A stretch of DNA of 35,218 nucleotides from positions 1 to 35,218 of the forward strand of contig JACQBK010000027.1 in the NCBI GenBank assembly GCA_016194505.1, written 5' to 3'. The notes under the pieces are model-generated. The model was not told where the DNA came from and searched no databases. It was given only the letters and a program-made list of their open reading frames with translations. This DNA comes from Ignavibacteriales bacterium. Its GTDB lineage: Bacteria; Bacteroidota; Ignavibacteria; UBA10030. This document shows, piece after piece, positions 1 through 8,077 of this stretch. The translations under genes and the position numbers were made by a program. How positions within the stretch are numbered: the first letter of the stretch is position 1; the number at the start of each line of letters is the position of its first letter.

Positions 1-799
1 GGCGAATTTGTTTATCCTTACCGCCATGATTCACATGTTCAGCGTGTATTTTGAAAAAGCATATCGCAAGCCTCGTGAAATCACATGGGTTACGGGTATG
101 CTCATGTTTTTCCTCGCTCTTGGGTTCGGGTTTAGCGGCTATCTTCTTCCGTGGAACGAGCTTGCCTTCTTTGCCACGAAAGTCGGAACGGATATTGCCG
201 GGGTTGTGCCCGTTATCGGCAAGCCGTTGATGATTTTTTTGCGCGGCGGAGAAGAGGTTACGGGAGCAACGCTTTCACGGTTCTTTGGTTTTCACATCGC
301 TGTGTTGCCGGGAATTTTTACCGTGCTTCTGGGCATTCATTTGATTCTTGTCCAGCGCCAAGGAATGAGCGAGCCTCATGAGTTTGAATCCACGCCAGAG
401 TCGGAGCAAAAAACAATGCCGTTCTTTCCGAATTTTCTCCTGCGTGATCTGCTCCTGTGGCTTCTCGTTCTCAACCTTCTTGCCATCTTAGCGGTGTTCT
501 TCCCATGGGAGCTCGGAAAGAAAGCGGATCTCTTCGGTTCGGCCCCCGCCGGTATAAAACCAGAATGGTATTTTCTCTACATGTTTCAAACGCTCAAATA
601 TCTTCCGGCGAAACTCTTGTTCATTGATGGCGAGGTGTTCGGCATATTGATGTTTGGCATTGCAGGGCTTTTATGGACGATAGTTCCTTTCTGGGATAAG
701 AAGAGCGCGCGTGGGGAGAAAAACAGATTTGTCAATTACCTTGGTCTATTTGCTATCATTTATATTATGGTTTTTACAATCATAGGGTGGTTTGCATGA
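1..799 (+). CDS. Cytochrome b of a bc-type quinol-oxidising complex (5' end cut by window)
   Basis: Integral membrane heme protein that would oxidise quinol and pass electrons to c-type hemes. The reading frame is open from base 2, so the true start and the first transmembrane helices lie outside the window. Visible cytochrome b landmarks in order: the [13 protein letters not shown] helix with a heme-ligand His, the [12 protein letters not shown] loop, GYLLPWNE, a second heme helix with GFHIAVLPG and [13 protein letters not shown], then the C-terminal half with the quinol-site-like [17 protein letters not shown] (PEWY motif). Both the b6-like and the subunit IV-like parts are in one chain, so it is a fused cytochrome b. 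The stop overlaps the ATG of the following 11-heme cytochrome by four bases, implying translational coupling and a shared complex. A Rieske protein is expected upstream but cannot be seen. Confidence 0.93.
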   Translation, partial: ANLFILTAMIHMFSVYFEKAYRKPREITWVTGMLMFFLALGFGFSGYLLPWNELAFFATKVGTDIAGVVPVIGKPLMIFLRGGEEVTGATLSRFFGFHIAVLPGIFTVLLGIHLILVQRQGMSEPHEFESTPESEQKTMPFFPNFLLRDLLLWLLVLNLLAILAVFFPWELGKKADLFGSAPAGIKPEWYFLYMFQTLKYLPAKLLFIDGEVFGILMFGIAGLLWTIVPFWDKKSARGEKNRFVNYLGLFAIIYIMVFTIIGWFA

Positions 800-2280
800 A
801 GAAGCGCCTTTCCATAGTGATCGTTTTCCTCTTTTCATTGAGTTACGCTTTTGCAAGTGGTGATCCCCAAAAGGACCAATGCTTTACTTGCCATCAAACC
901 ATAGGGGATAAACCGTCCGAATTGTTCAAACGTGACGTCCATTTCCAAAAAGGCATTTCATGCGCAGCGTGCCATGGTGGCGATTCGAAAGCTGAAGACA
1001 TGGAAAAAGGAATGGATAAAGCGGCAGGATTTAAAGGAGTGCCCAAGGGAGACGCTATTTCAGAAGCGTGCGCCAGTTGCCATTCCAACCAAGAGAAAAT
1101 GAAGCAGTTTCACTCATCGTTGCCGACGAATCAATGGGAGTTCCTTAAGACAAGCGCACACGGAAAGCTTTCACTCACCGGCAAAGAGCATATTGCGCAA
1201 TGTACAACCTGTCATAACGCGCATGGGATTGTTCATGTAAAGGACCCTGCTTCCCCTGTCTTTCCGTTAAATGCGGTTAAGACATGCACCAAATGCCACG
1301 CAGATGCTTCATTCATGCGATCGTATAATCCTTCAATGTCGATTGACCAACTCGATAAATATCGAACGAGCGTCCATGGTCAAAGGAATGCGAAAGGTGA
1401 TAGCAAAACAGCCGAATGCGCAAGCTGCCATGGTAGCCACGATATTCGTCCTGCCAAAGACGTTAAATCGAAAGTGTATGCGACAAACATTCCTTCAACG
1501 TGCGGGACGTGTCATAGCAATGCAGCGTACATGAAGGAATATAAAATTCCGACGGACCAATTTGAGAAATTTTCAAAAAGCGTCCATGGCAAGGCGTTGT
1601 TACAGAAGCATGACCTCGCCGCGCCGGCGTGCAACAGTTGCCACGGTAACCATGGAGCCACGCCTCCGGGAATTACGTCGGTTTCGAAAGTGTGCGGAAC
1701 GTGTCATGCGCTCAACGCCGATTTGTTTTCCTCCAGCCCGCATAAAAAGGCGTTTGACGAGAGAAAACTTCCTGAATGTGAAACCTGTCATGGGAATCAC
1801 GAAATCATCGCGGCAACGGAAAAACTGCTTGGTGTCAGCAAGGATGCCGTCTGCAGTCGTTGTCACAGCGAGTCTCAAAATCCGAAGGGATATGTTGTTG
1901 CCAAGTCTATGAGACAGCTGATAGATAGTTTAGAAGTTACTAATGAAAAGGCAGCCAAGCTGGTGGAAGAGGCTGAACAAAAAGGAATGGAAGTAGCTGA
2001 TGTAAAATTCAAGCTCCGCGACGCGCATCAAGCGAGGTTGCAATCCCGGACAATGGTGCATTCATTCGATCAGGATAAATTCAGCGAAGTGGTCGGCAAG
2101 GGGTTGGGAGTAACGTCCTTCGTTGATCAAGAAGCAAAAGCCGCTTTGGATGAATATATCTTTCGGAGGGTTGGGTTGGGGGTTTCAACGCTCATTATTA
2201 CTATTCTGGCACTATCTTTGTATCTGTATATTAAACGCATAGAGCGAAACCAGCAAAAGAGAGAAAAAAACTCTCTTTAA
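796..2280 (+). CDS. 11-heme c-type cytochrome, C-terminally membrane anchored
   Basis: Multiheme electron carrier of 494 residues. An N-terminal signal peptide ([20 protein letters not shown]) exports it. I count eleven CXXCH motifs (CFTCH, CAACH, CASCH, CTTCH, CTKCH, CASCH, CGTCH, CNSCH, CGTCH, CETCH, CSRCH). Repeated S-(V/A)-H-G segments offer distal His ligands. After the heme domain comes a helical stretch without Cys (about residues 370-450), then one C-terminal hydrophobic helix ([20 protein letters not shown]) with a basic tail, so the heme domain should sit in the periplasm tethered to the inner membrane. I chose the ATG at 796, which gives the ATGA overlap with cytochrome b; a GTG at 787 is possible but would spoil the signal peptide. 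By position it probably replaces cytochrome c1/f as electron acceptor of the bc complex; that role is inference. Confidence 0.9.
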   Translation: MKKRLSIVIVFLFSLSYAFASGDPQKDQCFTCHQTIGDKPSELFKRDVHFQKGISCAACHGGDSKAEDMEKGMDKAAGFKGVPKGDAISEACASCHSNQEKMKQFHSSLPTNQWEFLKTSAHGKLSLTGKEHIAQCTTCHNAHGIVHVKDPASPVFPLNAVKTCTKCHADASFMRSYNPSMSIDQLDKYRTSVHGQRNAKGDSKTAECASCHGSHDIRPAKDVKSKVYATNIPSTCGTCHSNAAYMKEYKIPTDQFEKFSKSVHGKALLQKHDLAAPACNSCHGNHGATPPGITSVSKVCGTCHALNADLFSSSPHKKAFDERKLPECETCHGNHEIIAATEKLLGVSKDAVCSRCHSESQNPKGYVVAKSMRQLIDSLEVTNEKAAKLVEEAEQKGMEVADVKFKLRDAHQARLQSRTMVHSFDQDKFSEVVGKGLGVTSFVDQEAKAALDEYIFRRVGLGVSTLIITILALSLYLYIKRIERNQQKREKNSL

Positions 2281-2308
2281 AAATGAACAACTCATTAGGA
2301 GAAATACT

Positions 2309-2845
2309 ATGAAAATAAACAGCCTCGCTGTAGTTTTATTGATAGGGATCGTGGTAGCGTCATTTTCCGCCTCAGCGCAAAATAAATACATCGGCGTGAA
2401 AATGTGCTCCATGTGCCATAAGTCAGAAAAACAAGGAAAGCAGTTCGACATTTGGCAAAAAAGCAAACACGCCGGAGCCTACAAAACCCTTACGACTGCA
2501 AAAGCGAATGAGATCGCGAAATCAAAAGGGATTTCGAAGCCGGCAGCCGAAGCGTCAGAATGCTTAGAATGCCATGCTAAAGCTCGTGATGTCAAAGAAG
2601 CAAGCTATGATGTGAAAGATGGCGTACAATGTGAAACGTGCCATGGCGCAGGGTCTGCTTACAAAACCCTGTCCGTTATGAAGGACAAAGCAAAAGCTGT
2701 TGCGGCAGGCATGACAGATTTCAAAGATACAGCTACAATAGAGAAATTCTGCAAAACCTGTCATAATGAGAGAAGCCCGAACTTTAAGGAATTTAAGTTT
2801 GAGGAAATGTGGGGCAAGATTAAGCACTCCGTTCCGAAGGGTTAA
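2309..2845 (+). CDS. Tetraheme cytochrome c, c554-like
   Basis: A 178-residue exported cytochrome with a signal peptide ending near SASA-QNKYIG and four CXXCH motifs (CSMCH, CLECH, CETCH, CKTCH). The opening KYIGVKMCSMCHKSEKQG and the following W-x-K-S-K-H-A motif are typical of the cytochrome c554 family; the nitrifier c554 accepts electrons from hydroxylamine oxidoreductase, but nothing here points to nitrification. A good ribosome-binding site (TAGGAGA) precedes the ATG. It lies 28 bases after the 11-heme gene and is followed at once by a terminator, so it is the last gene of the cytochrome b operon. It is likely a soluble periplasmic carrier taking electrons from the 11-heme protein. Confidence 0.88.
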   Translation: MKINSLAVVLLIGIVVASFSASAQNKYIGVKMCSMCHKSEKQGKQFDIWQKSKHAGAYKTLTTAKANEIAKSKGISKPAAEASECLECHAKARDVKEASYDVKDGVQCETCHGAGSAYKTLSVMKDKAKAVAAGMTDFKDTATIEKFCKTCHNERSPNFKEFKFEEMWGKIKHSVPKG

Positions 2846-2866
2846 GCGTTTTTTTTATAAATTTTT

Positions 2867-2904
2867 AATCGGCATCGTACCGGTAAGTACGATGCCGATT
2901 TTTT
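2867..2904 (+). terminator. Rho-independent terminator of the cytochrome b operon
   Basis: A perfect 14-bp stem (AATCGGCATCGTAC at 2867-2880 pairs with 2887-2900) with a 6-base loop, followed by a T run. It separates the cytochrome b operon from the porin/cytochrome operon. Confidence 0.9.
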
Positions 2905-3134
2905 AAAAAACAACCAATTTGTGCTAAAAACGCCAGTTTTATATTAAAAGTAGAAGAATTGGCGAATATTTAGCTTGAATCATTCCGCTATAATTGTTAC
3001 AATTGCTGTAAAATCTTTCCAAGTTATGCGAATCCGGTGTGCAAAAGTTTCCAGCCTTTAGGAATAAAAAGGGGAATATGCCTAAAGAATTGTGTAAAAA
3101 ATCCATTTCTGACCGTAAAATCCCAAATTGGTTG
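2905..3134 (+). promoter_or_regulatory. Intergenic regulatory region upstream of the sigma-54 promoter
   Basis: No gene is apparent in this gap. It holds a perfect inverted repeat AATTG-TTA-CAATT (2992-3004), about 130 bases upstream of the -24 element, a usual distance for an activator site. A 12-base sequence, ACAACCAATTTG (2910-2921), recurs inverted as CAAATTGGTTGT (3124-3135), overlapping the edge of the -24 box. Both are seen directly; that they bind a sigma-54 activator is inference. Confidence 0.4.
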
Positions 3135-3149
3135 TGGCACAACACTTGC
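3135..3149 (+). promoter_or_regulatory. Sigma-54 (RpoN) -24/-12 promoter
   Basis: TGGCAC (3135-3140), then five bases (AACAC), then TTGC (3146-3149). This matches the RpoN consensus TGGCAC-N5-TTGC in every core base and in the strict GG-N10-GC spacing. It lies 39 bases before the ATG of the outer-membrane barrel gene, so a transcript start near 3160 would give a short leader. RpoN promoters need an AAA+ enhancer-binding activator; none is encoded in the window. Confidence 0.75.
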
Positions 3150-3188
3150 GCCTATTGCCGCATATACTCACTTTTTCTCGATACGCCA

Positions 3189-4478
3189 ATGAGAACTCTC
3201 TATTCGATTATCGCCCTTCTTCTTCTTTTTTCAGCTACAACAGTAGCTCAAAGGTTCCAAGCGCGGTTGGTCTCTTCTGCTTATGCATGGGAGCGCCAAG
3301 ACAGCGTTGGAACATCTTCACAGCATCTTTTCGGCTATCAGACTGTCCAGCTCTCGCTTGCCGGGGAAAATCTTTCATGCTACACATACGTGCAAGGGTT
3401 CAATGATTTCACGGGACCCGTCAAAAACGATCCCTTGGTTCGGCTCTATAATTTTTATTTCAAATGGAGCAACATTGCCAATATCGGAGAAGTCACCCTT
3501 GGAAGAGAAGCGATTTTTGCGGGGGTTGGCACCGGAACAATTGACGGTGGAACTATCGGCGCGAAGTTTTTCGATTCCCGATTAAGAGTATTAGGATACT
3601 ACGGATTGCTTCCCGCTCCGCGTATGAAAGCCGAACTCATCGGTGACCGAAAAAATAATTTTATGACTGGCGGACAGATCGTCGGTTCTCCGGTGGAATT
3701 TGCACAGGTATCTCTCAGCTACACCAAAAAGCATATCAAACCGGACGCATATTTAGCGATTCGCCGCGATTCGCTTTTCAATCCTTATACGATCGAGATA
3801 AAACCGACAGCGGAGGCGGAAGAATATCTCAGCGGAGATGTCAATGTTGAATATGCTGAAAGAGTCTCTGGTTACGCCCGCTACGACTATGATATGCTCC
3901 TCGAGAAAATGTCGAGGCTACAACTTTTTACTCGTGTGAAGGTTCTGGAGCCGCTCAGCATTACGGGGGAGTATATTCAGCGCGAGCCGAGGCTTTTCTA
4001 TAATTCCATTTTCTCCGTCTTTACTTATAACACGCTTAAAGAATATGAAGCCGGTGCAGAATATTCCTTGCCGTGGAATGTGCAGGTATTTGGGAAATAT
4101 GGCTCCGTTTCCTATGGCGATGGCGAGACGTCACAACGTATCACTGTCGGAGCCAACAGCAAGCACGCCTCATTAAGCCTATCAAGAAATGTTGGCTACG
4201 CAGGGGAGTTAAGTGCCGCTTCTGTCACTGTGGGATATCCATTCTGCGATAATAAGCTCACTCCGACATTTATGTTGAGCTATGCTCGTTACAAGCTGAG
4301 TGAGAATGCATCATTGGATAATGCGTTGAGCATGGCGTTAGGCGCGGTGTATCGTCCGATCCAGGTGCTGTCATTCGATACGCAGCTTCAATGGGTGCAG
4401 AATAAAATTTATAGTAAAGATATGCGACTGTTTGTTCGAGCAAGCTATTTCTTCAGTCATCAACTTGGAATCTTCTGA
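3189..4478 (+). CDS. Outer-membrane beta-barrel protein, putative porin of a cytochrome conduit
   Basis: A 429-residue exported protein I cannot assign to a named family. The ATG at 3189 gives a clear signal peptide (MRTLYSIIALLLLFSATTVAQ); upstream in-frame codons would bury this and overlap the promoter. The mature chain has alternating aromatic/polar strands (for example GYYGLLPAPRMKAEL, AERVSGYARYDYDML, VQVFGKYGSVSYGDG) and ends in Phe (HQLGIF), the usual signature for insertion by the BAM machinery. No heme motif is present. It is the first gene after the sigma-54 promoter, and the 14-heme cytochrome starts 7 bases after its stop. It is shorter than MtrB (about 700 residues), closer in size to Geobacter OmbB-type porins. 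A role as the sheath for cytochromes is inferred from context; a metabolite porin is the alternative. Confidence 0.72.
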   Translation: MRTLYSIIALLLLFSATTVAQRFQARLVSSAYAWERQDSVGTSSQHLFGYQTVQLSLAGENLSCYTYVQGFNDFTGPVKNDPLVRLYNFYFKWSNIANIGEVTLGREAIFAGVGTGTIDGGTIGAKFFDSRLRVLGYYGLLPAPRMKAELIGDRKNNFMTGGQIVGSPVEFAQVSLSYTKKHIKPDAYLAIRRDSLFNPYTIEIKPTAEAEEYLSGDVNVEYAERVSGYARYDYDMLLEKMSRLQLFTRVKVLEPLSITGEYIQREPRLFYNSIFSVFTYNTLKEYEAGAEYSLPWNVQVFGKYGSVSYGDGETSQRITVGANSKHASLSLSRNVGYAGELSAASVTVGYPFCDNKLTPTFMLSYARYKLSENASLDNALSMALGAVYRPIQVLSFDTQLQWVQNKIYSKDMRLFVRASYFFSHQLGIF

Positions 4479-4485
4479 GATTACC

Positions 4486-5718
4486 ATGCTAACCACACCA
4501 TCATCGTTTCGCGTAACAATGAAGCAAGTGTACGTTTTCTCAGCGCTTGCAACTGTTCTCATTCTTGGCTTTACAGTGTTGACGAGTTCCCACGAAGTAA
4601 TTGGGGACAAAGAAGTCAAACAAAAATCAATTAAGTTCTCCCACCCATTTCATGTCAAAGATGCGGGCGTTGCTTGTGCTGATTGCCACGATAAGGCTGC
4701 GACGAGTAAGCTCTCTTCGGATAACTTGATCAGCAAGCACGAAAACTGCCAAAGCTGCCACGAAGAACAACTCAAGGCAAATTGCACGTATTGCCATACA
4801 AGCAGTGATCAAACGACCTACAAGGCTTCTCAACTCAAGCGCGAGCTTGTGTTCTCGCATGAATCGCATATCAAAGACCAGAATATTCAATGCGAGACGT
4901 GCCACAAAGATATGAACCCTGCTGATGGCTCTATCAGCATGCCCACCATGGCAACGTGCAACACGTGCCATAATGATGTCAAAGCTACCAACGCTTGCGA
5001 GACTTGCCACACAGACCTTTCTGCACTTCGTCCAAAAGAACACAACCGAACGGATTTTGTTCGCGAGCATAAACGGCTTGCACGCTTATCCGATGCAACG
5101 TGCGCTTCGTGCCATACGCAGGAATCCTGCATCGATTGCCATAATGGCTCAGACCTGCAAAAAGTGGATGTTCCCGGAAAAGATTTGGTTTCTGCGCGCG
5201 CGCCCCGGTTGACTGCGAATGATAGGGGGCAAGGTCAGAGACTTACAAAAGTGCACGACCTTAATTTCCGCTTTACGCATGGAATTGCAGCCGCGGGTAA
5301 AACAGCGGATTGCCAGACGTGCCACAACCAGCAGACATTCTGCGGAACGTGCCATGCCGCGGGTGGCAATGTCAATCAAATCAAGTTTAAGCCCACAACG
5401 CATTCAGAAGCGGGTTTTGTCATGCTTGGTGTTGGGAGCGGCGGAGGAAAGCACGCCGGTCTTGCTCGCCGTAATATAGAAAGCTGTGCTTCGTGCCATG
5501 ATGCTCAGGGCGCCGATCCAACATGCACCACGTGCCACATGGACCCGGATGGCATCAAAGGTAACGATCCGAAGTCGCATGCAAGAGGATTTATGGTAGG
5601 CACAAAAGGCGAATGGCACAGCGATCCGGGTTCAACGTGTTTTACGTGCCATACGGACCCCAATGCCCGTGTTGATGGAATTAAGGGTCAAGGTTTCTGC
5701 GGCTATTGCCACAAGTAG
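4486..5718 (+). CDS. 14-heme c-type cytochrome (class III / c7-like repeats)
   Basis: A 410-residue multiheme cytochrome with fourteen CXXCH motifs (CADCH, CQSCH, CTYCH, CETCH, CNTCH, CETCH, CASCH, CIDCH, CQTCH, CGTCH, CASCH, CTTCH, CFTCH, CGYCH). Several are preceded by F-(S/T)-H-x-x-H or F-T-H segments (FSHPFH, FSHESH, FTHG), as in cytochrome c3/c7 domains where these His ligate heme. The N-terminus has one hydrophobic segment (VYVFSALATVLILGFTVL), either a signal peptide or an uncleaved anchor. Start at 4486 is 7 bases after the barrel gene; an in-frame ATG at 4519 gives a more ordinary signal sequence and is a real alternative. It would be the periplasmic wire that inserts into or docks on the barrel. 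Confidence 0.9.
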   Translation: MLTTPSSFRVTMKQVYVFSALATVLILGFTVLTSSHEVIGDKEVKQKSIKFSHPFHVKDAGVACADCHDKAATSKLSSDNLISKHENCQSCHEEQLKANCTYCHTSSDQTTYKASQLKRELVFSHESHIKDQNIQCETCHKDMNPADGSISMPTMATCNTCHNDVKATNACETCHTDLSALRPKEHNRTDFVREHKRLARLSDATCASCHTQESCIDCHNGSDLQKVDVPGKDLVSARAPRLTANDRGQGQRLTKVHDLNFRFTHGIAAAGKTADCQTCHNQQTFCGTCHAAGGNVNQIKFKPTTHSEAGFVMLGVGSGGGKHAGLARRNIESCASCHDAQGADPTCTTCHMDPDGIKGNDPKSHARGFMVGTKGEWHSDPGSTCFTCHTDPNARVDGIKGQGFCGYCHK

Positions 5719-5731
5719 ACGGAATACGAAT

Positions 5732-6613
5732 ATGAAGAATACTCTTATTGCTTATAGCATAACAGCGCTCACAGCGTTAGCTTTTCTTGCAGGATGCAGC
5801 GACCTCAAAGATACGCTCCCCAATCCGTCTTCCGGTGCCTTAAGTGTTCATCCGGATGGATGGGTAACGGCAAGCTCTGCAAACTTCCATGGAAAAGCTA
5901 TTAAGGATCAAGATTGGGATATGAGGGGATGCCAGGCTTGTCATGGAAAAAAGTACGAGGGGGGATACGTACAGGTGTCGTGCAGAACATGCCACAAAGA
6001 GCCGGCGGGACCGGAAAATTGCATTACGTGCCATGGTGGGGTGGCTAATGCAGCGCCGCCACGCGATCTGAACGACAGAACAGACAAAGCAGTTAAAACA
6101 GTTGGTGCCCATCAAATTCACCTACTGGGTAGCACGCTTGCCGGACCGATTCTTTGTAGTGAATGCCACAAGGTTCCGTCAACAGTATATGATCCGGGGC
6201 ATGTTGACTCGCAGGGTCCTGCAGAAGTTGCTTTCAATAATGATTTGACGAATACGAAAACCACCGGTGTTACTCCTGCACCAAGCTACAATGCAAGTAA
6301 TGCAACGTGTGGAAGCACATATTGCCACGGTGCCTTCAAGAATGGCAACACGACGTTTGCACCAATTTGGAACGACCCAAGTGGGACTCAGATGGCTTGT
6401 GGAACTTGCCACGGTGATGTGACGAAAACGACGTTGGCGGAAAAGGCATTGCCGAAAACTACAGCGCAAGGCGGAACTCACCCGGTGTATCCAAGTAATT
6501 TAACGTGCGCAACGTGTCACGGCGATGTTGTTGACGCGACCAATAAAATTATCAATCCCGCAAAGCATATCAACGGCAAATTGAATCTGCTTGGTGCAGA
6601 ACAGTCATTTTAG
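5732..6613 (+). CDS. Heptaheme lipoprotein cytochrome c with a CX4CH heme site
   Basis: A 293-residue lipoprotein: the signal sequence ends in the lipobox LAFLAGC, so the mature N-terminal Cys should be lipidated. Six CXXCH motifs (CQACH, CRTCH, CITCH, CSECH, CGTCH, CATCH) plus one CX4CH (CGSTYCH) give seven predicted hemes. The stretch CGSTYCHGAF ... W ... CGTCHGD follows the CxxxxCH...CXXCH pattern known from Geobacter surface cytochromes (TIGRFAM GSu_C4xC__C2xCH type). The gene begins 13 bases after the 14-heme gene. A lipid-anchored cytochrome next to a barrel and a periplasmic cytochrome suggests the outer-surface terminal of a conduit; which face of the membrane it occupies cannot be told from sequence. 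An upstream in-frame start at 5663 would overlap the 14-heme gene and lose the lipobox position. Confidence 0.87.
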   Translation: MKNTLIAYSITALTALAFLAGCSDLKDTLPNPSSGALSVHPDGWVTASSANFHGKAIKDQDWDMRGCQACHGKKYEGGYVQVSCRTCHKEPAGPENCITCHGGVANAAPPRDLNDRTDKAVKTVGAHQIHLLGSTLAGPILCSECHKVPSTVYDPGHVDSQGPAEVAFNNDLTNTKTTGVTPAPSYNASNATCGSTYCHGAFKNGNTTFAPIWNDPSGTQMACGTCHGDVTKTTLAEKALPKTTAQGGTHPVYPSNLTCATCHGDVVDATNKIINPAKHINGKLNLLGAEQSF

Positions 6614-6652
6614 ATATTCAGAGGGAATTTACATTAAGAGGAGATATAAGCA

Positions 6653-7864
6653 ATGAACAACCGAATCACGTTTTATATAATTGCCGTCATTGTTTTTATT
6701 ACCATAGTTACTATGGTTGGTTGCAAAGGGGCGGAGGGACCTCAAGGTCCTCCAGGCGAGACGACGCTGGTGAATCTTGAAGGCTTTGCCCCCGGCATAA
6801 AATGCGGCACGTGTCATATCCCGGATGCGGATACAACGTATTATCTTTTAGCGCGCTCATATCAATGGAGTCAATCCAAGCACGCGAACGGTGGAGACCT
6901 CGAGCGCAATAGCAGCGGTTGCGCAGGATGCCATACATCAGAAGGTTTTGTTCAGCGTATGAAGAATCTTGCGGGTGGTTCAATTTCACAGATCGTATCT
7001 GATCAAGCGCAACCAAGCCCGCCGGGCTGTTTTGCGTGTCACTCACCTCACTTACGGGCGAATTTTTCGTTACGCGATACTACCCCTGTTACCATTAAAT
7101 CGTTTGTTGCCGGTGTTCCGGACGCTGTATTTGATTATGGAAGGGGAAATCTCTGCGTAAAGTGCCATCAAACGCGGACGACTTCCACTTTGTCTCCGCT
7201 CCCGGACCCGACAAAAACGGCGGCTACTGATACAATCACCATCACATCGTCACGGTGGTATCCGCACTATGGAGTGCAAGGGCAAATGCTGATGGGAACA
7301 GGTGGTTTTCAATTTGCAGGTTATACCTATACGGGTAACTCCTATCACACGACCGCGACAGCTATCAAACAGAAGGGTTGTCCAATTTGCCACATGGCTC
7401 AAGGAGTATATCCGCCGAACTTAGGGACTGGAAAAGGTGGTGGCCATACCATGAACATTCGCTACACATGGGAAGGAACTCCCGGCTCCGTTGTTGCAGG
7501 ATGCAAAACTGCTGGTTGCCACCCCTCGACAATAACAACGCCTGATATTGTAGGGGCCTCGACCGGTGGGGTACCCGTACAAACACTCGTAGTTGCCTAT
7601 CTTGATACCCTCACTCAGTTGATGACTGATGCCTCGGGAGTTCTTACTGGGGGTAAGTATAAACGAAACTGGATTGTCGTAGGTGCCGATGGTGCTGTTA
7701 CGGTGAATGCAAGCGCTTCAAAGCCGTTGAAAATTGCACCCGCTTCTCGCGCTGGTGCATTGTGGAACTACCTTTTCGTTGAGCATGACTTGAGTGAGGG
7801 AGTCCACAACACAAAATTTGCAGTAGAACTTTTGAAATCATCCATCGTTGAGTTGCGCAAATAG
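6653..7864 (+). CDS. Hexaheme lipoprotein cytochrome c with short collagen-like segment
   Basis: A 403-residue lipoprotein with lipobox TMVGC, preceded by a strong ribosome-binding site (AAGAGGAG). Right after the lipid-attachment Cys is a short collagen-like run, GAEGPQGPPGE (Gly every third residue), then the heme region with five CXXCH motifs (CGTCH, CAGCH, CFACH, CVKCH, CPICH) and one CX4CH (CKTAGCH). The last 110 residues or so lack Cys and look like a folded cap. It is the last gene of the sigma-54 operon; a terminator follows 11 bases after the stop. By context it is a candidate extracellular or outer-membrane cytochrome acting as terminal reductase or electron-exit protein. The substrate is unknown. 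Confidence 0.85.
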   Translation: MNNRITFYIIAVIVFITIVTMVGCKGAEGPQGPPGETTLVNLEGFAPGIKCGTCHIPDADTTYYLLARSYQWSQSKHANGGDLERNSSGCAGCHTSEGFVQRMKNLAGGSISQIVSDQAQPSPPGCFACHSPHLRANFSLRDTTPVTIKSFVAGVPDAVFDYGRGNLCVKCHQTRTTSTLSPLPDPTKTAATDTITITSSRWYPHYGVQGQMLMGTGGFQFAGYTYTGNSYHTTATAIKQKGCPICHMAQGVYPPNLGTGKGGGHTMNIRYTWEGTPGSVVAGCKTAGCHPSTITTPDIVGASTGGVPVQTLVVAYLDTLTQLMTDASGVLTGGKYKRNWIVVGADGAVTVNASASKPLKIAPASRAGALWNYLFVEHDLSEGVHNTKFAVELLKSSIVELRK

Positions 7865-7875
7865 CGCAACTCAAA

Positions 7876-7910
7876 AAACCAAAGGTGGACTTACAGTCCA
7901 CCTTTGGTTT
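7876..7910 (+). terminator. Rho-independent terminator of the porin/cytochrome operon
   Basis: A perfect 16-bp stem (7876-7891 with 7895-7910) and a 3-base TAC loop. The right arm ends in TTT, followed by TATT. The arms are A/T-rich at the base, so the reverse direction could also stop here. Confidence 0.9.
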
Positions 7911-7966
7911 TATTAGGGGTGTCCCATCGTAGGGACTTATTCAAATAACTATTAAAGTAAGAAACA

Positions 7967-8077
7967 ATCATCATCTGGGTAGCATTTGCGGCATCGGTTG
8001 TATCAACGTATGCGTATTTCCAAACGGCAACGAAGAAAAAATCTGCTATCAAACTCGCGCGTAATAGCTTTATTATT
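7967..8077 (+). other. ccmF: In-frame N-terminal extension of ccmF with no standard start codon
   Basis: The frame of ccmF stays open from 7961 to the first ATG at 8078. It encodes a plausible first transmembrane helix (IIIWVAFAASVVSTYAYF) and a basic loop (TKKKSAIKLARNSF), as expected for a CcmF N-terminus. There is no ATG, GTG or TTG in this stretch; the candidates are ATC codons at 7967, 7970 and 7973. In-frame stops at 7946 and 7958 limit it upstream. Either a rare ATC start is used or the gene has lost its normal start. The 7911-7966 gap contains only a small GTCCC/GGGAC inverted repeat. Confidence 0.5.

Noticed and set aside
894-1912. Several open frames in other frames and on the minus strand inside the 11-heme gene
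   Set aside because: They shadow a dense CXXCH gene, contain no recognisable domains and have no RBS or spacing support.
2309-2845. Role of the tetraheme protein in ammonia oxidation, as for c554 of nitrifiers
   Set aside because: No hydroxylamine oxidoreductase or nitrification gene is present; the fold family is broad.
3039-3188. Longer N-terminus for the outer-membrane barrel
   Set aside because: It would cover the RpoN promoter and place a signal peptide 50 residues inside the protein.
4627-6481. Minus-strand and alternate-frame open stretches across the 14-heme and 7-heme genes
   Set aside because: His/Cys codon bias of cytochromes leaves other frames open by chance; the products are rich in Arg, Ala and Met without structure.
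7976-7989. RpoN-like promoter TGGGTAGCATTTGC upstream of ccmF
   Set aside because: GG-to-GC spacing is nine instead of ten and TGGCAC is poorly matched.
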